A DNA stretch of 64,000 nucleotides from an uncultured Micrococcales bacterium (GCA_913062975.1 CAJXZO010000004.1:1-64000), one strand, 5' to 3'; positions 26,833 to 36,989 are shown, counted from the first letter of the stretch. A program made the numbers and translations. The notes: generated from the sequence alone by a model not told the origin.

Positions 26833-27504
26833 TTAATCGAACAGCTTTTGATCTGATTCTGGCTTTATTAACCCTGGGTGGTTATTGCTGACCGAACCGA
26901 CTGATTTGTTCACTTCATAAAAACTTAATTTGCTAGCAATCCGGTCTGATTGGTCGGCAATGCTTGAAATGAGCTGTTCTGGTTTTGCCTCGGAGTCTAG
27001 CCACTGATTCAAATCTTCCAGCATTACCGGGTTTCTGTCGTGAATCTGTTCAATCTCTGCTGCCGATTGCTTGGTGACAATGCTGAAACTTGGCAGATTG
27101 TTACTCAGCGGGCTTGCTGGCTCATAAATTGCAGCAAATAACAGCAATTTATTTGAATGAATGAAAACCGGTTGCTTGCCAGTTGCAAATTGCTTCCATT
27201 CGAAATAGCCACTGGCTGGAATCACCGCCCTTGATTTTCTGACTGCATTTCGAAAACTTGGTTTTTCCAAAATGGTTTCAATTCGAGAGTTGATTAGGGG
27301 AGTCTTGGGGGGTTTATCAGCCCAATGTGGAACCAGACCCCAGTAAGCATCCGTGAGCAGTCTGGAATCGGACAGCAAAAGCATTGGAACTTGCTGAGTG
27401 GGGGCAATGTTAAAGCTAGGAAGCTGGCCCTGAAAGTTATTCTCAGCCTCGAGCTCAGATGCAAGCTCGTTGCTGGTTTTTGAGAGAACGAATCTTCCAC
27501 ACAT
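26833..27504 (-). CDS. SOS response-associated peptidase (SRAP/HMCES/YedK family)
   Basis: SRAP proteins crosslink through Cys2 to abasic sites in single-stranded DNA and protect them. The 223-residue protein begins MCGRFVLS, so Cys2 is present after removal of Met. The substrate-pocket motifs follow: APTQQVP near residue 35-40, an ASGYFEW segment with the catalytic glutamate, and a histidine in the EQIHDRNPVML region. It lies upstream of the SOS-controlled unit but in front of, not behind, the LexA box. It is two bases from dedA and probably shares that promoter. Confidence 0.93.
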   Translation of the reverse strand: MCGRFVLSKTSNELASELEAENNFQGQLPSFNIAPTQQVPMLLLSDSRLLTDAYWGLVPHWADKPPKTPLINSRIETILEKPSFRNAVRKSRAVIPASGYFEWKQFATGKQPVFIHSNKLLLFAAIYEPASPLSNNLPSFSIVTKQSAAEIEQIHDRNPVMLEDLNQWLDSEAKPEQLISSIADQSDRIASKLSFYEVNKSVGSVSNNHPGLIKPESDQKLFD

Positions 27505-27506
27505 GA

Positions 27507-28142
27507 CTAGTCAGCCATTCTGTCGCTATATTTTTGCAAAATCTTTTTGGCAATGGCGATGATGCCAAGAGATGCAAGCAGGATTCCAAATGCTATGAAT
27601 GATCCAAACCTTAGATTTTGACTCAGTAGTTGATAGCTCTCTCTGGCCAAAAAACCAACGCCAACATAAAGTGATGCCCAAATGGCGCAGGCGGCAAAGG
27701 TCCAGCTGATGAAGACCTTATAGGGCATTTGAATCGCGCCTGCAGCTGCGGGAACAACGGAATGTAGAACAGGTAAAAATCTGGACATGAAAACAGCTAG
27801 ACCACCTCTTCGGGCAACAAACTTTTCCGCTCTATCCCAGCGTTTTTGCCCGATGGCTTTGCCCAATCTGGTGTTTCTGATTTTTGGACCCAGCCAATAA
27901 CCAATTGAATAGCCAATGGTTTCACCGATTAGCGATCCAATCAAAACGGCCACTAGCAACCAACCAAAGTCAGCCCAATCTAAAACTCCGGTTGACGCCA
28001 CCAGCACAACCGTGTCACCGGGTATTACAAGACCCAGCAGTATTGTGGTTTCCAGCATAATGGCCAGACCCGCCAGCAGGTTTCGAATACCCGGATGCAC
28101 TCCTTGAACTGCGTCTATAAAAGCATCCACGTATTCATTCAT
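27507..28142 (-). CDS. DedA family membrane protein
   Basis: DedA proteins are polytopic membrane proteins linked to lipid (undecaprenyl or phospholipid) flipping and proton-motive-force balance. The 211-residue protein has about five hydrophobic segments and the family signatures GDTVVL, GETIGYSIGYWLG and the FMSRFLPVLHSVVPAAAG region with the conserved arginine. ATG at 28142 has no ribosome binding site; a GAACAT hexamer ends six bases upstream, so a leaderless start is possible. SRAP follows after two bases. Confidence 0.9.
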   Translation of the reverse strand: MNEYVDAFIDAVQGVHPGIRNLLAGLAIMLETTILLGLVIPGDTVVLVASTGVLDWADFGWLLVAVLIGSLIGETIGYSIGYWLGPKIRNTRLGKAIGQKRWDRAEKFVARRGGLAVFMSRFLPVLHSVVPAAAGAIQMPYKVFISWTFAACAIWASLYVGVGFLARESYQLLSQNLRFGSFIAFGILLASLGIIAIAKKILQKYSDRMAD

Positions 28143-28183
28143 TGACTAATGTTCTCATGGCCTGACAAGGGCATATTGACTTG

Positions 28184-28966
28184 CTATCTGATTTGTTTAC
28201 CGAGTAGCGCAAGTCGTTTTCTAAAAGAGGAAAGTTTTTGAAAACTGCCAACCTCTAGATCTCCCCACTGATCCACACCTCGGACTCCCTGCAAACTGGA
28301 AGCACTCCAGATTTCTAATCCGTTCAGGTCATCTGGGCGGCATCTCTCCGAAATTGTTTGATAGCCAGCCTGGGTGGCGAGATTGAAAAGTTCCTTTCGG
28401 GTTATTGAGTCAAGCCACTGGGTGGAGTCATCGGGTGCACACAAAACATCACCACGCCACCAGAGAATGCTGGAGAGAGCCCCATCTGCGATGAAGCCTT
28501 CTTCGTCTAATAACACTGCCTCATCAGCACCATGCAGATTTGCCTTCCTGCGAATCTGTTGGCACAGAGCTAAGTCAGGACCTTTGATTTGTGGGGTTTC
28601 TCTGGGGTCTGGCTCGGGATAGCTCCACAGACTCAAGCTCGGGGTCCTCTCCGGAGATCTACGGATTCGAAGAAATAGCCTGTCTCCGAGTTTTGAATGC
28701 TGCCTGAATTCAATTCTTGGAAACCACTCACCCTCGGTTGGCAGCTTTTCGGTGACGGCATCAAAAAAGTTCTGCATCAGATTGTGGGGGAAATCTTCAA
28801 TCGAAATTACCCAGTTTTCAAACCGTTGAAAGTGTTCATCCAGTGAGCGAACGCGACCATTTTCAACCAACCAAGAATCTGCAACAGAGAGTGCAGTTTT
28901 GTCAGTTTTATCAAAGTTGATAAGTTCTCCTGAGTCAAAGACTAGGAAATCACCTTCAACACCCAC
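28184..28966 (-). CDS. pabC: Class IV aminotransferase, probable aminodeoxychorismate lyase
   Basis: A PLP-dependent protein of 260 residues. It has the family region GADEAVLLDEEGFIADGALSS followed by the SITRKEL segment. The likely PLP lysine is in QIKGPDL, about 21 residues before EAVLLD, as in ADC lyases. The neighbour on the other strand is a PabB-type synthase, so removal of pyruvate from aminodeoxychorismate to give p-aminobenzoate is the best assignment. GTG at 28966 follows GAGAGGA. Another class IV aminotransferase activity cannot be excluded. Confidence 0.8.
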   Translation of the reverse strand: MGVEGDFLVFDSGELINFDKTDKTALSVADSWLVENGRVRSLDEHFQRFENWVISIEDFPHNLMQNFFDAVTEKLPTEGEWFPRIEFRQHSKLGDRLFLRIRRSPERTPSLSLWSYPEPDPRETPQIKGPDLALCQQIRRKANLHGADEAVLLDEEGFIADGALSSILWWRGDVLCAPDDSTQWLDSITRKELFNLATQAGYQTISERCRPDDLNGLEIWSASSLQGVRGVDQWGDLEVGSFQKLSSFRKRLALLGKQIR

Positions 28967-29017
28967 GTCTGAATCCTCTCTTCCTAGTTCTAGACTACGA
29001 GGCTAGGGATATCAAAA
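28967..29017. promoter_or_regulatory. Shared divergent promoter region of the pabC-like and pabB-like genes
   Basis: Only 51 bases separate the two divergent start codons. On the plus strand TAGGGA (29004-29009) lies eight bases before the pabB ATG and may be a -10 box or, less well, a ribosome binding site. On the minus strand GAGAGGA serves pabC. The promoters must overlap, so the genes are probably controlled together. Confidence 0.5.
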
Positions 29018-30307
29018 ATGCTGTTTACGGAGAAGTTAACTAACTGGTGGTATAACCCAGATGACGTTTACCTTTCGCTGTATTCAAAATTGGGAACTAG
29101 TTTTTATTTTGATCGAAGCCAAAACCGCGAGCCATATTCCATTATTGGATCTGGTGAAACATTCAGGTTTTCTAACTTCTCCGAATTAGAACTAAACCCC
29201 TCTGAAGACAACCTAGAGACCCCGTTTAGTTTCAGACCTGGTTATGTGCTGGCTCTGAATTATGAAATGGGTCTTGCTCAGATGGGCATTGGGGACGGTG
29301 GAGAATCTCTCGGTATTCGAGTTGATCGAGCTATGGTTTTTGGTCATCATGAAAAAGCCTGCTGGTTACTGGGGGATTTTCGCTCTCAACAAGATTTTGA
29401 CAACTGGAAACATTCGGTTTTTCTAAGAATTGCCCTAACCGGTGGCGAATCACTGATGCTCACGGGTGACATCCAAACCAGTCTGTCTGCACTGAGTTCA
29501 GAAGCTGATTATCTGCAATCAGTTTTGGATTGCCAGATGCAAATCAGGGAGGGTGAGAGCTACCAGCTTTGTTTGACAACGCAGCTTCGTGGCCAACTAG
29601 ATGCCGATCCAATCAATGTTTTTTATAAGCTGAAAAAACGGCACCCTTCACCCTTTGCGTCTTTGATTAACTTTGGGTCAACTCAACTTGTTTCAATCTC
29701 TCCAGAGCTATTTTTCAAGTCAAATAAATCTGAGATGAAATCTTCTCCAATCAAGGGGACCAGACCAAGATCCTTTGACAAAGATGAAGATTTGAAAATC
29801 TCAAAAGAGCTTTTGGCAAATGAAAAAGAGCTTGCAGAGAACCTGATGATTGTTGATCTGGTGAGAAACGATTTCACCAGAATTTCTGAAATTGATTCGG
29901 TTGTGACTGAAAAACTTTTTGAACTTCAAAGCTTTAGTAGTGTTCATCAGCTGGTATCAACCGTGAAAGCAAGGCTAGCTGAAGGCCAATCAACACTTGA
30001 TGCCATCGCTAGTCTGTTTCCAGCGGGCTCCATGACAGGTGCCCCAAAGCATTCAGCAGTGAGCTTTTTGGCATCCAGAGAATCCAGCCCCAGGGGTCTC
30101 TACTCTGGTGCTTTTGGTTGGATTGCCAACAACGGGGACAGTGAATTGGCCATGACCATTCGCAGTTTGATTCAAACTGATAATCAGTTTTCAATTGGTG
30201 TTGGTGGTGGAATTACCTGGGGGAGTGATCCAAAACGTGAATATTTGGAAATGCAATTGAAGGCAAAAGCACTAGTTGAGGCCATCGGCGGCTCGGTAAC
30301 TTGGTAA
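29018..30307 (+). CDS. pabB: Aminodeoxychorismate synthase component I
   Basis: Converts chorismate and ammonia to 4-amino-4-deoxychorismate for folate synthesis. The 429-residue chorismate-binding protein carries SPIKGTRPR with Lys246. The PIKGT form, in place of PIAGT, distinguishes aminodeoxychorismate synthase from anthranilate synthase, because the lysine forms the covalent intermediate. FPAGSMTGAPK and GVGGGITWGSDP are the C-terminal signatures. No PabA-type glutaminase gene is in the window. With folC and the pabC-like gene, three folate genes lie in this window. Confidence 0.9.
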   Translation: MLFTEKLTNWWYNPDDVYLSLYSKLGTSFYFDRSQNREPYSIIGSGETFRFSNFSELELNPSEDNLETPFSFRPGYVLALNYEMGLAQMGIGDGGESLGIRVDRAMVFGHHEKACWLLGDFRSQQDFDNWKHSVFLRIALTGGESLMLTGDIQTSLSALSSEADYLQSVLDCQMQIREGESYQLCLTTQLRGQLDADPINVFYKLKKRHPSPFASLINFGSTQLVSISPELFFKSNKSEMKSSPIKGTRPRSFDKDEDLKISKELLANEKELAENLMIVDLVRNDFTRISEIDSVVTEKLFELQSFSSVHQLVSTVKARLAEGQSTLDAIASLFPAGSMTGAPKHSAVSFLASRESSPRGLYSGAFGWIANNGDSELAMTIRSLIQTDNQFSIGVGGGITWGSDPKREYLEMQLKAKALVEAIGGSVTW

Positions 30308-30336
30308 CCTTTAGAGGTTGAACGGCAGAGGTTAGA

Positions 30337-32805
30337 TTGACCCAGACAGAATACGATTTTCAAAGAATCCAAGCCAAGTGGCTTCCATATTGGCAACAGG
30401 AACAACCTTTTGACAGTGGAGACAAGGATGATCCAAGACCTAAAAAGTATGTCTTGGATATGTTTCCATACCCAAGCGGTGACCTGCACATGGGGCATGC
30501 CGAGGCTTATGCGCTGGGAGACGTAATTGCTCGCTACTGGGTTCAGCGCGGCTATAACGTTTTGCACCCAATTGGCTGGGACGCCTTCGGCCTCCCAGCT
30601 GAGAACGCTGCCATCAAAAGAGGACTAGATCCCAGGCAGTGGACATATGACAACATTGACCAGCAGCGCAGGTCCATGGAGAACTATGCCTGCAGTTTCG
30701 ATTGGAACAGGGTCTTGCGAACCTGTGACCCAATTTATTACCGCTGGAATCAGTGGTTGTTTTTAGAGTTTTATAAAAAAGGCCTGGCATATCGCAAAAA
30801 CTCAAACGTGAACTGGTGCCCATCTTGTCAAACAGTTTTGGCTAACGAGCAGGTGGTTGCAGGTCTGTGCGAAAGATGCGACACCGAGGTGACCAAAAAA
30901 GCTCTCACCCAGTGGTATTTCAAGGTCACCGATTATGCAGACAGACTGCTGGATGACCTTGATGGCCTGGAGGGAAATTGGCCATCCAAGGTGCTGTCAA
31001 TGCAGCGCAACTGGATTGGGCGAAGCTATGGGGCGAAGGTTCAGTTCGAGGTTGAAAACCGGGATGAACCTATTGAGATTTTCACAACTCGACCTGACAC
31101 TCTGTATGGCGCAACCTTTATGGTTGTGGCAGCCGACAGCGAATTGGCAGCTGAGCTTGCCGAGGGTGCGAGTGAGGAAACTAGGCAGAAATTTCATGAG
31201 TATCTCAACTCCGTAAAGAAAACCAGCGATATCGATCGACTGGCAACAGACAGAGAAAAAACAGGCGTCTTTTTAGATAGATACGCAATCAACCCACTCA
31301 ATGGCGAGCGTCTGCCGATGTGGGCAAGTGATTACGTTCTGGCCGACTACGGGACCGGCGCAATCATGGCGGTTCCAGCTCACGATGAGCGCGACATGGA
31401 ATTTGCGGTGAAGTTTGATTTGCCAATCAACACCGTGGTTGACACTGGTGAAGAGGACCCAGCGATTTCCAAGATTGCAACTGCGGGTGATGGCAAGCTA
31501 ATCAACTCAGGAGCACTGAATGGCCTGAATAAAGAGCAGGCGATTGAGAAGGCTGTTGAGATTTTGCGAGAGCGTGGAACTGGAGACAGTGACAAAACCT
31601 TTAGGTTGCGTGATTGGCTGATTTCCAGGCAGCGCTACTGGGGAACACCGATTCCGATTATTCACTGCCCAAGTTGTGGCGAGGTTCCCGTTGAGCAGGA
31701 TCAATTGCCAGTGGAGCTTCCAGACAGTAAGGGCTTAGATCTAGCTCCGAAGGGAACTTCACCGCTAGGCGGAGCTGAGGACTGGGTAAATGTTGATTGT
31801 CCCAAGTGCGGGGGAGCGGCTAAGCGCGACACTGACACCATGGACACCTTCGTTGATTCCAGTTGGTATTTTTTGAGGTTTATTTCACCAAATAGTGAAG
31901 AGTTTGCTTTTGACCAGAGTGAATTGGCTAAATGGGGTTCGGTTGATCAATATGTTGGCGGCGTAACCCATGCCATTTTGCACCTTTTGTACGCACGCTT
32001 TTTCACCAAGGCTTTATTCGATATGGGAATGGTTGAGTTCGAAGAGCCTTTCACCAGACTGCTCAACCAGGGCATGGTGCTGATGGATGGCTCTGCAATG
32101 AGCAAATCCAAAGGAAACCTGGTGAAGCTTGGTGATCAATTGGAGCAGCACGGCGTCGACGCAATTCGATTGACCATGAGTTTTGCTGGACCTCCAGAGG
32201 ATGACATCGATTGGAAGGATGTTTCTCCGCAGGCCTCCAGCAAATTCTTAGCCCGTGCCTGGAGAGTTGTTCAAGACGTTATTAGCGTTGAGCAGACTGG
32301 TGAACCCGATAGAGATGTTCGAATTGCCACCCATACGTTCCTGAACGAATTTGGCACCAGTGTGGAAGGGTTCAAGTTCAATGTTGCGGTTGCCAAGACC
32401 ATGGAGTTGGTAAATTCTTTGCGCAGGGCAATTGATTCTGGTTGTGGACCCTCTAACCCAGCAGTTCGCGAGGGTGCAGAGGAGCTAACCAAGGCGTTGA
32501 GTTTGTTTGCACCCTACGTTGCAGAGGACATGTGGCATGAGCTTGGCTTTGAAACACCTGTCGCTCTGGCTGGGCTTCGAGAGGCTGAATCAGAGTTATT
32601 AGTGAAAGACACAGTTACTGCTGTCGCTCAGGTGAATGGAAAATTGAGGGACAAATTTGAAGTCTCGGCATCCATCTCTGAACAAGATTTGGAGCATCTT
32701 GCTCGCAGCAGTGAAAATGTTCAACGAGCAATCGGTGATGGCGAGGTTGTGAAAGTTATCGTCAAGCCGCCAAAGCTTGTAAACATCGCAATTAGAAACC
32801 CATAA
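30337..32805 (+). CDS. leuS: Leucine-tRNA ligase
   Basis: Charges tRNA-Leu and edits misactivated amino acids in its CP1 domain. The 822-residue protein has HMGH at residues 51-54, the paired-cysteine zinc region CPSC/CERC, the [15 protein letters not shown] editing segment and AMSKS (587-591) in place of KMSKS. TTG at 30337 follows AGAGG (30327-30331). It stands alone between pabB and comEA. Confidence 0.96.
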   Translation: MTQTEYDFQRIQAKWLPYWQQEQPFDSGDKDDPRPKKYVLDMFPYPSGDLHMGHAEAYALGDVIARYWVQRGYNVLHPIGWDAFGLPAENAAIKRGLDPRQWTYDNIDQQRRSMENYACSFDWNRVLRTCDPIYYRWNQWLFLEFYKKGLAYRKNSNVNWCPSCQTVLANEQVVAGLCERCDTEVTKKALTQWYFKVTDYADRLLDDLDGLEGNWPSKVLSMQRNWIGRSYGAKVQFEVENRDEPIEIFTTRPDTLYGATFMVVAADSELAAELAEGASEETRQKFHEYLNSVKKTSDIDRLATDREKTGVFLDRYAINPLNGERLPMWASDYVLADYGTGAIMAVPAHDERDMEFAVKFDLPINTVVDTGEEDPAISKIATAGDGKLINSGALNGLNKEQAIEKAVEILRERGTGDSDKTFRLRDWLISRQRYWGTPIPIIHCPSCGEVPVEQDQLPVELPDSKGLDLAPKGTSPLGGAEDWVNVDCPKCGGAAKRDTDTMDTFVDSSWYFLRFISPNSEEFAFDQSELAKWGSVDQYVGGVTHAILHLLYARFFTKALFDMGMVEFEEPFTRLLNQGMVLMDGSAMSKSKGNLVKLGDQLEQHGVDAIRLTMSFAGPPEDDIDWKDVSPQASSKFLARAWRVVQDVISVEQTGEPDRDVRIATHTFLNEFGTSVEGFKFNVAVAKTMELVNSLRRAIDSGCGPSNPAVREGAEELTKALSLFAPYVAEDMWHELGFETPVALAGLREAESELLVKDTVTAVAQVNGKLRDKFEVSASISEQDLEHLARSSENVQRAIGDGEVVKVIVKPPKLVNIAIRNP

Positions 32806-32860
32806 TTGCCGCACTTTTCCACAAAATATTCATCAGGCAGTTGCTTATTTGTTTCCGCAT

Positions 32861-32873
32861 TAGCTTTTTTATG
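32861..32873 (+). promoter_or_regulatory. Probable leaderless promoter of comEA
   Basis: TAGCTT (32861-32866) is followed by six bases and then the GTG start codon. No ribosome binding site is present. The geometry equals that of clpX, def, chaA and the leuA leader. A TTGCTT at 32841-32846 is too close (14 bases) to be a normal -35 box. Confidence 0.5.
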
Positions 32874-33436
32874 TGGAGTTATATGAAAAAGCCAAGCAAC
32901 TAATTGCATCAACCAGCAGGCTGAAATTGGCACTGTTTGCATTGGTCGCAGTGCTCATCGGCTGGATTCTTTGGCCCAGGATGGAAACTGAGCAACTTCC
33001 TCAGCCGGTTGCCCAAGCAGAGACATCTCAGTCGTCCGCAACTATCAGCATTCACGTTGTTGGTGAGGTGCTCACCCCTGGGTTATATCAACTAAAGCTT
33101 GGAAGCCGGGTCAGCGATGTAATTGACATGGCGGGAGGTTTTAGTGAACTTGCCAGCACCCAAAGTGTTAACCTGGCCCGAATATTAGTTGATGGTGAAC
33201 AGCTGGTCGTTTCATCCCAACAGGTTTTTGCAGAAGAACAAGATTCGAAGATAAGCATCAATGGGGCAACGGTTGAAAAACTGGATGAACTGCCAGGTGT
33301 TGGCCCATCGATAGCTGCCAAAATAATTGACCACAGAGAGAAAATCGGCAGATTTCGCTCAATCGAACAACTGGTCGAGGTGAGTGGAATTGGTTCAAAG
33401 ATGTTGGAAAACATCAAGGAATTGATCCGTCTTTGA
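32873..33436 (+). CDS. comEA: ComEA-type competence protein, DNA receptor
   Basis: ComEA binds double-stranded DNA outside the membrane and hands it to the ComEC channel. The 187-residue protein has one N-terminal membrane helix (about 18-36), an SLBB domain (about 55-105) and a C-terminal double helix-hairpin-helix DNA-binding domain (about 125-187) with the motifs LPGVGPSIA and VSGIGSKM. The start is GTG without ribosome binding site. The stop overlaps the comEC TTG start (TTGA), so the two are coupled. Confidence 0.92.
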   Translation: MELYEKAKQLIASTSRLKLALFALVAVLIGWILWPRMETEQLPQPVAQAETSQSSATISIHVVGEVLTPGLYQLKLGSRVSDVIDMAGGFSELASTQSVNLARILVDGEQLVVSSQQVFAEEQDSKISINGATVEKLDELPGVGPSIAAKIIDHREKIGRFRSIEQLVEVSGIGSKMLENIKELIRL

Positions 33437-35655
33437 TTGCTCTCAGCGCAGGCATCTGGCTTGCGAGGATTGTTGAGCTGACTGTTTCGCCAATCATTGG
33501 GGTAATCAGTTTTCTGGTCGTATTGATCGCAGTTAGATTCCATGAGAGAAGATTGCTTAGTTTCGCAATTCTGGTTTCACTTATTGGACTGACTACCTCC
33601 ACACTTCAAGTTTTCAATGCGGTCGCTGATGACGAACTTTCCATGATTGAAAATAAGCTTGTTTTAGAGGGTGAGTTTCGGGTCGAATCAGATAGTCAGC
33701 CCTATGGCGATCGATTCAAAACCTGGGTGGTTTTTGAATCAACAAATTTTTCGCCAACTCTTGGTTCATTGGTTGGTGAAAACGGAGATTTCCGCTGGGG
33801 AGAGCGTTACTCGGCGAGGTTGTCGCTGGAACCTAACTGGCAACAGGGCAGGGGCCACTTCATCGCTACCGAGATGGATTCATCGGTTTTGATTTCGAAG
33901 CCTCAGAACATTCAGTCTGTAATCGGTGAAATTCGTTCCAGCTTTTTAGAAACTCTCACAGGTCTCGATCAAGACAGCACCGGTTTAGTTGCGGGCTTGG
34001 CAGTTGGCGAGAGAACCCTGTTATCGGATAAAACCAGTGAGAATATGCGCAAGGTCGCACTCACCCACCTGGTTGCGGTTAGCGGAGCAAACTGCGCAAT
34101 TGTTTTAGCAAGTGTTTATTTTGGCTTGGGGCTATTGAGAGTTCGCAGAACTGCAAGGTTTGTCTCAGCACTGTTTTCATTGGTGATTTATGTGCTGGTT
34201 GTCGGCTTTGATCCAAGTGTGCTGAGAGCTGGTTTCATGGCAGCAACGGTGATTGTTGCCATGTGGCTGGGTCGTGGCGTAAGACCCTTACGTGCACTAG
34301 CGCTTTCCATGATTATTCTCCTCAGCTTCGACCCCTGGTTGTGTGTTGATTTTGCCTTTGCGCTTAGTGTCTTTTCAACCTTGGGTATTTTGGTCCTGGC
34401 TCCTGCCATATACCAAAAGCTGCATAAACTTCCGAAGGCTCTGGCGGTGGGTTTATCGGTTAGCTTTTCAGCCCAGCTTTACTGCATTCCAGTGATGCTT
34501 ATGCTGCAACCGGAACTACCAGTTTTTGGTGTGCTTGCAAATGTTCTGAGTGAACCAGTGGTGGCACCGGTGACGGTGTTGGGCATTACTGCTGTGTTTC
34601 TCTCACCAGTGTTTCCGGCAGCTAGTTCGTTGCTTAGTTTCATCGCAAGTTTTGGAACCTGGTGGATTGCCCGAGTGGCCAATAGCTTGGCACCATTGCC
34701 CCAGTCCACTCTTCCTTGGCCCAATGACTTTGCCGGCCTGTCACTTGCAGTCATTTTGGCTTTCGCGATAAGCCTTGCGGTATTGAGCGAGAGGTATAAA
34801 ACACTCTCTGTTGCAATCATTACCGTCCTGATTTTGGGTTCTGCAGCAGGTTTTGCTGAAAAACAGCTCCGGGTCTATCAATTTGCCAACCAACAGCCGC
34901 AGGTTGTTAATTGCGATGTTGGCCAAGGAGATGCGTTGATTGTCAAATCAAATGACAAAACAATGCTGATAGATGTTGGCAGAGACCCTGACTTGATTGA
35001 GGGCTGTTTGAGATCCAATCGGATTGAACACATTGACGTGCTAATGCTCAGCCATTTCGATTTTGATCACGTTGGAGGAATCGGAGGATTGGAAAAAGTG
35101 TCAATTGGCAAGGTCTTGGTTTCCGGTTTCAACGATCAAAGAGAAGCGGTTGATAGGGTTCGGGAGTTTATGCAGGAGCGGAATGTTGTCATGACTGTTG
35201 CTTTCAGGGGTATGAGTGGTGATTTTGGTGCTGGATTTTGGGAAATACTTTCGCCAACTGCTTCCGCAAGCGAAGCCCAGGATGCCAATGAGGCATCACT
35301 GGTTGCAATGATTCAATTGCCAAAGCTTCAGTTGCTAGCAACGGGAGACATTGGAGAGGAAAGACAGAATAAAATTTTGCAAGAAGGATTGCAGGGAAGG
35401 GTGAATTCTGAAAAGCCATTGGTCTTGAAAGTAAGTCATCATGGGAGTGCTGATCAAAGTGATCAATTCCACGAATCTCTATCGCCTGATTTGTCAATAA
35501 TTTCAGTAGGCGAGAATAGCTATGGTCACCCGGATCCTTCGCTGATTGCCAAACTGAGATCGATCGGAAGCACAGTTTTGAGAACAGACACGCAAGGCAT
35601 GATTGGCATTGACAGCACAGAGGGATTGAAGTTGTTAGCCACGGGTAAACTCTGA
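33433..35655 (+). CDS. comEC: ComEC/Rec2 family DNA uptake channel
   Basis: Membrane channel that moves single-stranded DNA into the cell. The 740-residue protein has an N-terminal DUF4131-like region, the polytopic Competence domain (about 165-430, with VSGANCAIV and AGFMAA segments) and a C-terminal metallo-beta-lactamase domain. The metal site is kept: HFDFDH at 541-546, an ATGDIG segment and KVSHHGS. The full domain set argues for a working protein. Its stop overlaps the holA ATG by one base. Confidence 0.94.
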   Translation: MIALSAGIWLARIVELTVSPIIGVISFLVVLIAVRFHERRLLSFAILVSLIGLTTSTLQVFNAVADDELSMIENKLVLEGEFRVESDSQPYGDRFKTWVVFESTNFSPTLGSLVGENGDFRWGERYSARLSLEPNWQQGRGHFIATEMDSSVLISKPQNIQSVIGEIRSSFLETLTGLDQDSTGLVAGLAVGERTLLSDKTSENMRKVALTHLVAVSGANCAIVLASVYFGLGLLRVRRTARFVSALFSLVIYVLVVGFDPSVLRAGFMAATVIVAMWLGRGVRPLRALALSMIILLSFDPWLCVDFAFALSVFSTLGILVLAPAIYQKLHKLPKALAVGLSVSFSAQLYCIPVMLMLQPELPVFGVLANVLSEPVVAPVTVLGITAVFLSPVFPAASSLLSFIASFGTWWIARVANSLAPLPQSTLPWPNDFAGLSLAVILAFAISLAVLSERYKTLSVAIITVLILGSAAGFAEKQLRVYQFANQQPQVVNCDVGQGDALIVKSNDKTMLIDVGRDPDLIEGCLRSNRIEHIDVLMLSHFDFDHVGGIGGLEKVSIGKVLVSGFNDQREAVDRVREFMQERNVVMTVAFRGMSGDFGAGFWEILSPTASASEAQDANEASLVAMIQLPKLQLLATGDIGEERQNKILQEGLQGRVNSEKPLVLKVSHHGSADQSDQFHESLSPDLSIISVGENSYGHPDPSLIAKLRSIGSTVLRTDTQGMIGIDSTEGLKLLATGKL

Positions 35656-36599
35656 TGGTGGCCAAGATATCGTTTCGTTCAGCTCAGCTAGATGTGTTGA
35701 GTTTGTTGATGGGCGCCAATGACTATCTCGCCGACAGAGGATTTGAGAAAATCCGAAAATTACTCAACGAACAGCATCCGCAGTTTGAGCAGCACACTAT
35801 TGCTGAGGCTTATCAACCAGGGCAACTGCTGAACCTAGCCAGCCCATCTCTCTTTGCGGAACCAAGGCTTATCTACATTCAGGCTCCGAATAAAGCTCTT
35901 GCTGAGGACCTGCAGAAATTTATCAAGGAACCTGCGGAGTTGACTTTTGTGGTGGTGCGCATCAAGGGCACTGCAGCGATTAACCGTGATTTGGCTAAAT
36001 TCAAATCTCAGCAAATTGACTGCGATGACCTAAAAAGAGACACAGACAAACTTGGGTTTATTCAAGCGGAGTTTAGGGATCTCAAAAAAACCATTGCACC
36101 CGATGCGCAGAGGCTTTTGGCTCAAACCTTTTCTAACGACCTAGCCGAGCTGGGTGCCGCCTGCTCACAATTGGCTAACTCGGATCACGATGAGATTGAT
36201 TTTGAGACTGTAGATGCTTTGTTTGGTGGCAGAGAGCAAACGACTGCATTCAGAGTCGTGGATGCTGCATTTGCAGGGGATCTGCAAACCGCAATCAGGT
36301 TATTGAGAAATGCTTTGGATACCGGCATTGATCCGGTTCCCTTGGTTGCAACGGTGGCCATGAAGGCTAGGCAGTTGGCTAAATTGATTGCCAACCCTGC
36401 AGCCAATGCCAGTGACATTGGGGTTGCAGATTGGCAGCTAAGAAAGCTTAGGGGCGAATTGGCTGGCTGGAGCGAGAGTAGTTTAGAGAACCTTATCGGC
36501 CAGATTGCTTCGACCGATGAAAAAGTTAAGGGCGGTTCACGTCACCCTGAATATGATTTGGAGCAATTGCTAATAACGGTTAGTTCAAAAACTAGCTGA
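35655..36599 (+). CDS. holA: DNA polymerase III delta subunit
   Basis: Clamp-loader subunit that opens the beta sliding clamp. The 314-residue protein has the delta-family AAA-like fold: [11 protein letters not shown] near the N-terminus, [10 protein letters not shown], the [11 protein letters not shown] helix and the [23 protein letters not shown] region in outline. ATG at 35655 overlaps the comEC stop (TGATG). The comEC-holA neighbourhood is common in bacteria. The stop interlocks over eight bases with that of the convergent rpsT gene. Confidence 0.92.
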   Translation: MVAKISFRSAQLDVLSLLMGANDYLADRGFEKIRKLLNEQHPQFEQHTIAEAYQPGQLLNLASPSLFAEPRLIYIQAPNKALAEDLQKFIKEPAELTFVVVRIKGTAAINRDLAKFKSQQIDCDDLKRDTDKLGFIQAEFRDLKKTIAPDAQRLLAQTFSNDLAELGAACSQLANSDHDEIDFETVDALFGGREQTTAFRVVDAAFAGDLQTAIRLLRNALDTGIDPVPLVATVAMKARQLAKLIANPAANASDIGVADWQLRKLRGELAGWSESSLENLIGQIASTDEKVKGGSRHPEYDLEQLLITVSSKTS

Positions 36600-36855
36600 G
36601 TTTGGCAAGCTTGGAGGCGATTGCGCTTTTTTTGTTTGCAGCCTGGTTTTTGTGAATCACGCCTTTGCTAACAGCCTTGTCCAATTTTTTGCTTGCAAGC
36701 CTTACATGCTGCTCAGCAGCAGCCTTATCGCCCGCGGTGATTGCCTCACGAGCGGCACGAATAGCGGTCTTCATTTCACTACGAACAGCCTTGTTGCGCT
36801 CTTCCGCCTTGCGGTTGGTGCCAATACGCTTAATCTTGGACTTGATGTTTGCCAT
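36592..36855 (-). CDS. rpsT: Small ribosomal subunit protein bS20
   Basis: Binds 16S rRNA early in 30S assembly. The 87-residue basic protein begins [21 protein letters not shown] and shows the alternating Lys/Ala helical pattern of S20. ATG at 36855 follows AGAAAG on the minus strand. The gene overlaps holA by eight bases tail to tail, and its leader contains a hairpin at 36871-36894. Confidence 0.97.
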   Translation of the reverse strand: MANIKSKIKRIGTNRKAEERNKAVRSEMKTAIRAAREAITAGDKAAAEQHVRLASKKLDKAVSKGVIHKNQAANKKSAIASKLAKLS

Positions 36856-36870
36856 TAGTATCTTTCTAAA

Positions 36871-36894
36871 TCTCTGTCTGTCTTTGGACAGAGA
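36871..36894 (-). promoter_or_regulatory. Hairpin in the rpsT 5' leader
   Basis: Arms TCTCTGTC and GACAGAGA pair perfectly over eight bases around an eight-base loop, 16 bases before the rpsT start codon on the minus strand. No T run follows in either direction, so it is not a terminator. S20 represses its own translation in E. coli; an autoregulatory role here is inference. Confidence 0.5.
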
Positions 36895-36989
36895 AAAAGA
36901 CTACCAGCAAGCGAAGAGCAAACTCAAGAGTACTTAGATAACTATGCGAGAATAAAGTTTTGAAACTCACAGACAGGCCGATGATTTAA

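Noticed and set aside
26820-26850. Second LexA-like half site TCGAAC near the SRAP stop codon
   Set aside because: Only one half matches; the other arm has several mismatches, and it lies at the end of a gene.
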